Positions 62,622-64,000 of a stretch of DNA of 64,000 bases are shown here, piece by piece. The stretch is from NCBI RefSeq assembly GCF_932276165.1, contig NC_064001.1, forward strand, positions 9,431,501 to 9,495,500. The letters are read 5' to 3'. Each line of letters starts with the position of its first letter. Position 1 is the stretch's first letter. Made by a program: the position numbers and the translations under genes. This DNA is from Plutella xylostella. Taxonomy: Eukaryota > Arthropoda > Insecta > Lepidoptera > Plutellidae. Under the pieces are notes generated by a model. The model was not told where the DNA came from. It saw only the letters and a list, made by a program, of their open reading frames with translations, and searched no databases.

Positions 62622-62690
62622 AGTAAAATATAAAAATAAAGTCAAAAGTGAACTAAAGTGAATTTTACGTAAACTCTTCGAACTTTAACC

Positions 62691-62840
62691 ATGGGGAAGA
62701 CAATGTCCAATCCTGGATGCTACTTTCTGCTGAAAATGTACAAAAAATGCCACGTCCAATGGATCCAGAGAGAGATGAACGCTCATGCTATGCAGCATTG
62801 GGCCCCCCCGCGCCGTCGTGACGAGAAAATAGAAGTGTAA
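62691..62840 (+). CDS. Small leader ORF between primer-binding site and gag
   Basis: 49 residues, ATG at 62691, TAA at 62838-62840. Basic, with Cys/His/Trp residues (KMYKKCHVQWIQREM, QHWAPPRRR). No family recognised. It could be a translated leader peptide or chance; the lack of a stop in a basic, Trp-containing frame is suggestive only. Confidence 0.35.
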   Translation: MGKTMSNPGCYFLLKMYKKCHVQWIQREMNAHAMQHWAPPRRRDEKIEV

Positions 62841-63111
62841 AAGTGTTAGTGAAATGCGTTTATAAAAAGTGCAAATTAAAAAATACACTAGACTTTATTA
62901 CGCGATAATTAAAATCGGCTATAATCAGTGCTCGAACTCATCCGAACATAATACGCCGCGACGTATAAGGAAAGTTTACGAATTCCGGAGCTCGCCCGAC
63001 GCTCGACATGTCTTGTATGGACGAGGACAATTCTAGTAAATTGTGTCTTAACTGCTAATTATGTTATGTTTATGCCTTAATATTTAATTCATTTAATATG
63101 TTACAAAGGTT

Positions 63112-64000
63112 ATGGAAGATTTAAAGGTATACTATGAGAAATTAGTGGATATACGAAAATATTTAATTAAAAAAGGTCAAAGTAGGTACAAAGGTAATGT
63201 GATTGAAAATAAATTAGGAGAATCGAGACAAATAATATTAGAGTGTGAATCTATTTTAAAGAGGCTTGAAAAACAATTAAAATCTAATGATTTTATTCTA
63301 GTTACTAGAACCTATGATAAAATTAATTCTTTATTTCAGGAAATATTAAACTTATGTAATTTTACAGATAAAACTACCAAAATGGATTTTGACATTAAAA
63401 CGGCGTGTAGTTTGTTGCCAGTTATGGATGGTTCAGAGAGTACCACAAAGCGGTTAGTAGACGGAGTCGAGATGTATGCTGACATGCTGGACGACAGTGG
63501 TAAGCTCTTACTAATTACTTTTGTGTTAAAAAGTAGACTATCCGAAAATGCCAAGTTGCGATTAAATTCAAATTATACATCTGTGAAAGAACTGATAAAG
63601 GATTTAAAACATCGTCTTTTTACACAAAAATCATTCACTGCTATTCAGACTCAGTTGCTAAGAACTAAACAAGGTTCTAAGTCTATTGAAGAGTATGGCT
63701 CGGAGTTGGAGAAACTTTTCACGGACTTGACTATTACACAAGCCGAAGGTGACACTACAAAATACGCTTTTCTTAAACCATTGAATGAGAAGCAGGCCAT
63801 TAAACAGTTTTCGGATGGACTACGAAATCCCAGGCTCAGTACAATAATAACTGCGAGGAACTACGCGAACTTAGCTGATGCTATCCAAGCTGCAAAAGAG
63901 GAGGAAATGACTTCGTCGTCTTCAATAAATACAGGTGAGGTTATGCAGTTTGCGAGGTCTGCAGGCTACTACAATCATGGACGCGGTCGAGGCGGAAGTG
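63112..64000 (+). CDS. Gag-like protein of an LTR retrotransposon, runs off the window
   Basis: Open from ATG 63112 to the window end, 296 residues, no stop. Particle-forming protein of a Ty3/Gypsy-class element. N-terminal coiled-coil-like stretch (residues 1-80), a central Gag domain with LPVMDGSE, AKLRLNSN, SIEEYGSELEKLF and IKQFSDGLRNPRL, and an RG-rich stretch (HGRGRGGS) at the edge, where a zinc knuckle may follow. No break seen, so this copy may be younger than most in the window. Confidence 0.85.
   Translation, partial: MEDLKVYYEKLVDIRKYLIKKGQSRYKGNVIENKLGESRQIILECESILKRLEKQLKSNDFILVTRTYDKINSLFQEILNLCNFTDKTTKMDFDIKTACSLLPVMDGSESTTKRLVDGVEMYADMLDDSGKLLLITFVLKSRLSENAKLRLNSNYTSVKELIKDLKHRLFTQKSFTAIQTQLLRTKQGSKSIEEYGSELEKLFTDLTITQAEGDTTKYAFLKPLNEKQAIKQFSDGLRNPRLSTIITARNYANLADAIQAAKEEEMTSSSSINTGEVMQFARSAGYYNHGRGRGGS

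Noticed and set aside
60134..64000. Convertase N-terminal exon with signal peptide.
   Set aside because: I looked for a - strand hydrophobic start followed by a donor in the right phase and found none that was convincing; the exon is probably beyond the window.

Overview
The window is nuclear DNA from an insect, almost certainly a moth or butterfly. It is AT-rich, has two intron-containing animal genes with clean GT-AG exons, and is packed with repeats typical of Lepidoptera: Helitron-like elements with a (GTCT)n core, tRNA-headed SINE copies, truncated LINE 3' ends and many palindromic MITEs. Nothing is prokaryotic; there are no operons and no CRISPR array. The lepidopteran assignment rests on recognising repeat families, not on a search.

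Two host genes point towards each other. On the + strand, 6043-14247 holds a complete five-exon CRAL-TRIO (Sec14-type) lipid-transfer protein of 315 residues. On the - strand, 14 exons between 60133 and 15624 encode 623 residues of a proprotein convertase that I identify as PC1/3 (neuroendocrine convertase 1 type): end of prodomain, complete catalytic domain with Asp/His/Asn/Ser, P domain and a short soluble tail. Its N-terminal exon was not found. The two stop codons are about 1.4 kb apart.

Most of the window is one 37.8 kb intron of the convertase gene (16479-54578, counting from the P-domain exon to the last catalytic-side exon). It contains a higher-order repeat array built of two related units (A and B, sharing a monomer of about 280 bp), with more diverged relatives at both edges (about 17022-17330 and 53835-54260). 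Many mobile elements sit inside this array. Because the array supplies empty sites, their ends and target-site duplications can be read directly: hAT-type elements with 8-bp duplications (17475-19157, 28038-29360, 34013-34787, 41051-41570, 44135-46796, 52570-53289), TTAA-flanked piggyBac-like blocks (21655-28011 and 38946-47738), PIF/Harbinger-type elements with 3-bp duplications (20567-21621, 35062-37621), a Ty3/Gypsy-type LTR element with nearly identical LTRs (22826-27965), and an element with 9-bp duplications whose arms are arrays of a degenerate motif of about 15 bp (three copies). A 1.5 kb inversion cuts one copy of this last element.

The left flank (1-6000) and the CRAL-TRIO introns hold MITEs, a 5S-like sequence, SINE and LINE pieces, and a broken, intron-containing Tc1-type transposase. 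The right end (about 62460-64000) is the start of another LTR element: probable LTR, primer-binding site, and a Gag reading frame that runs off the window.
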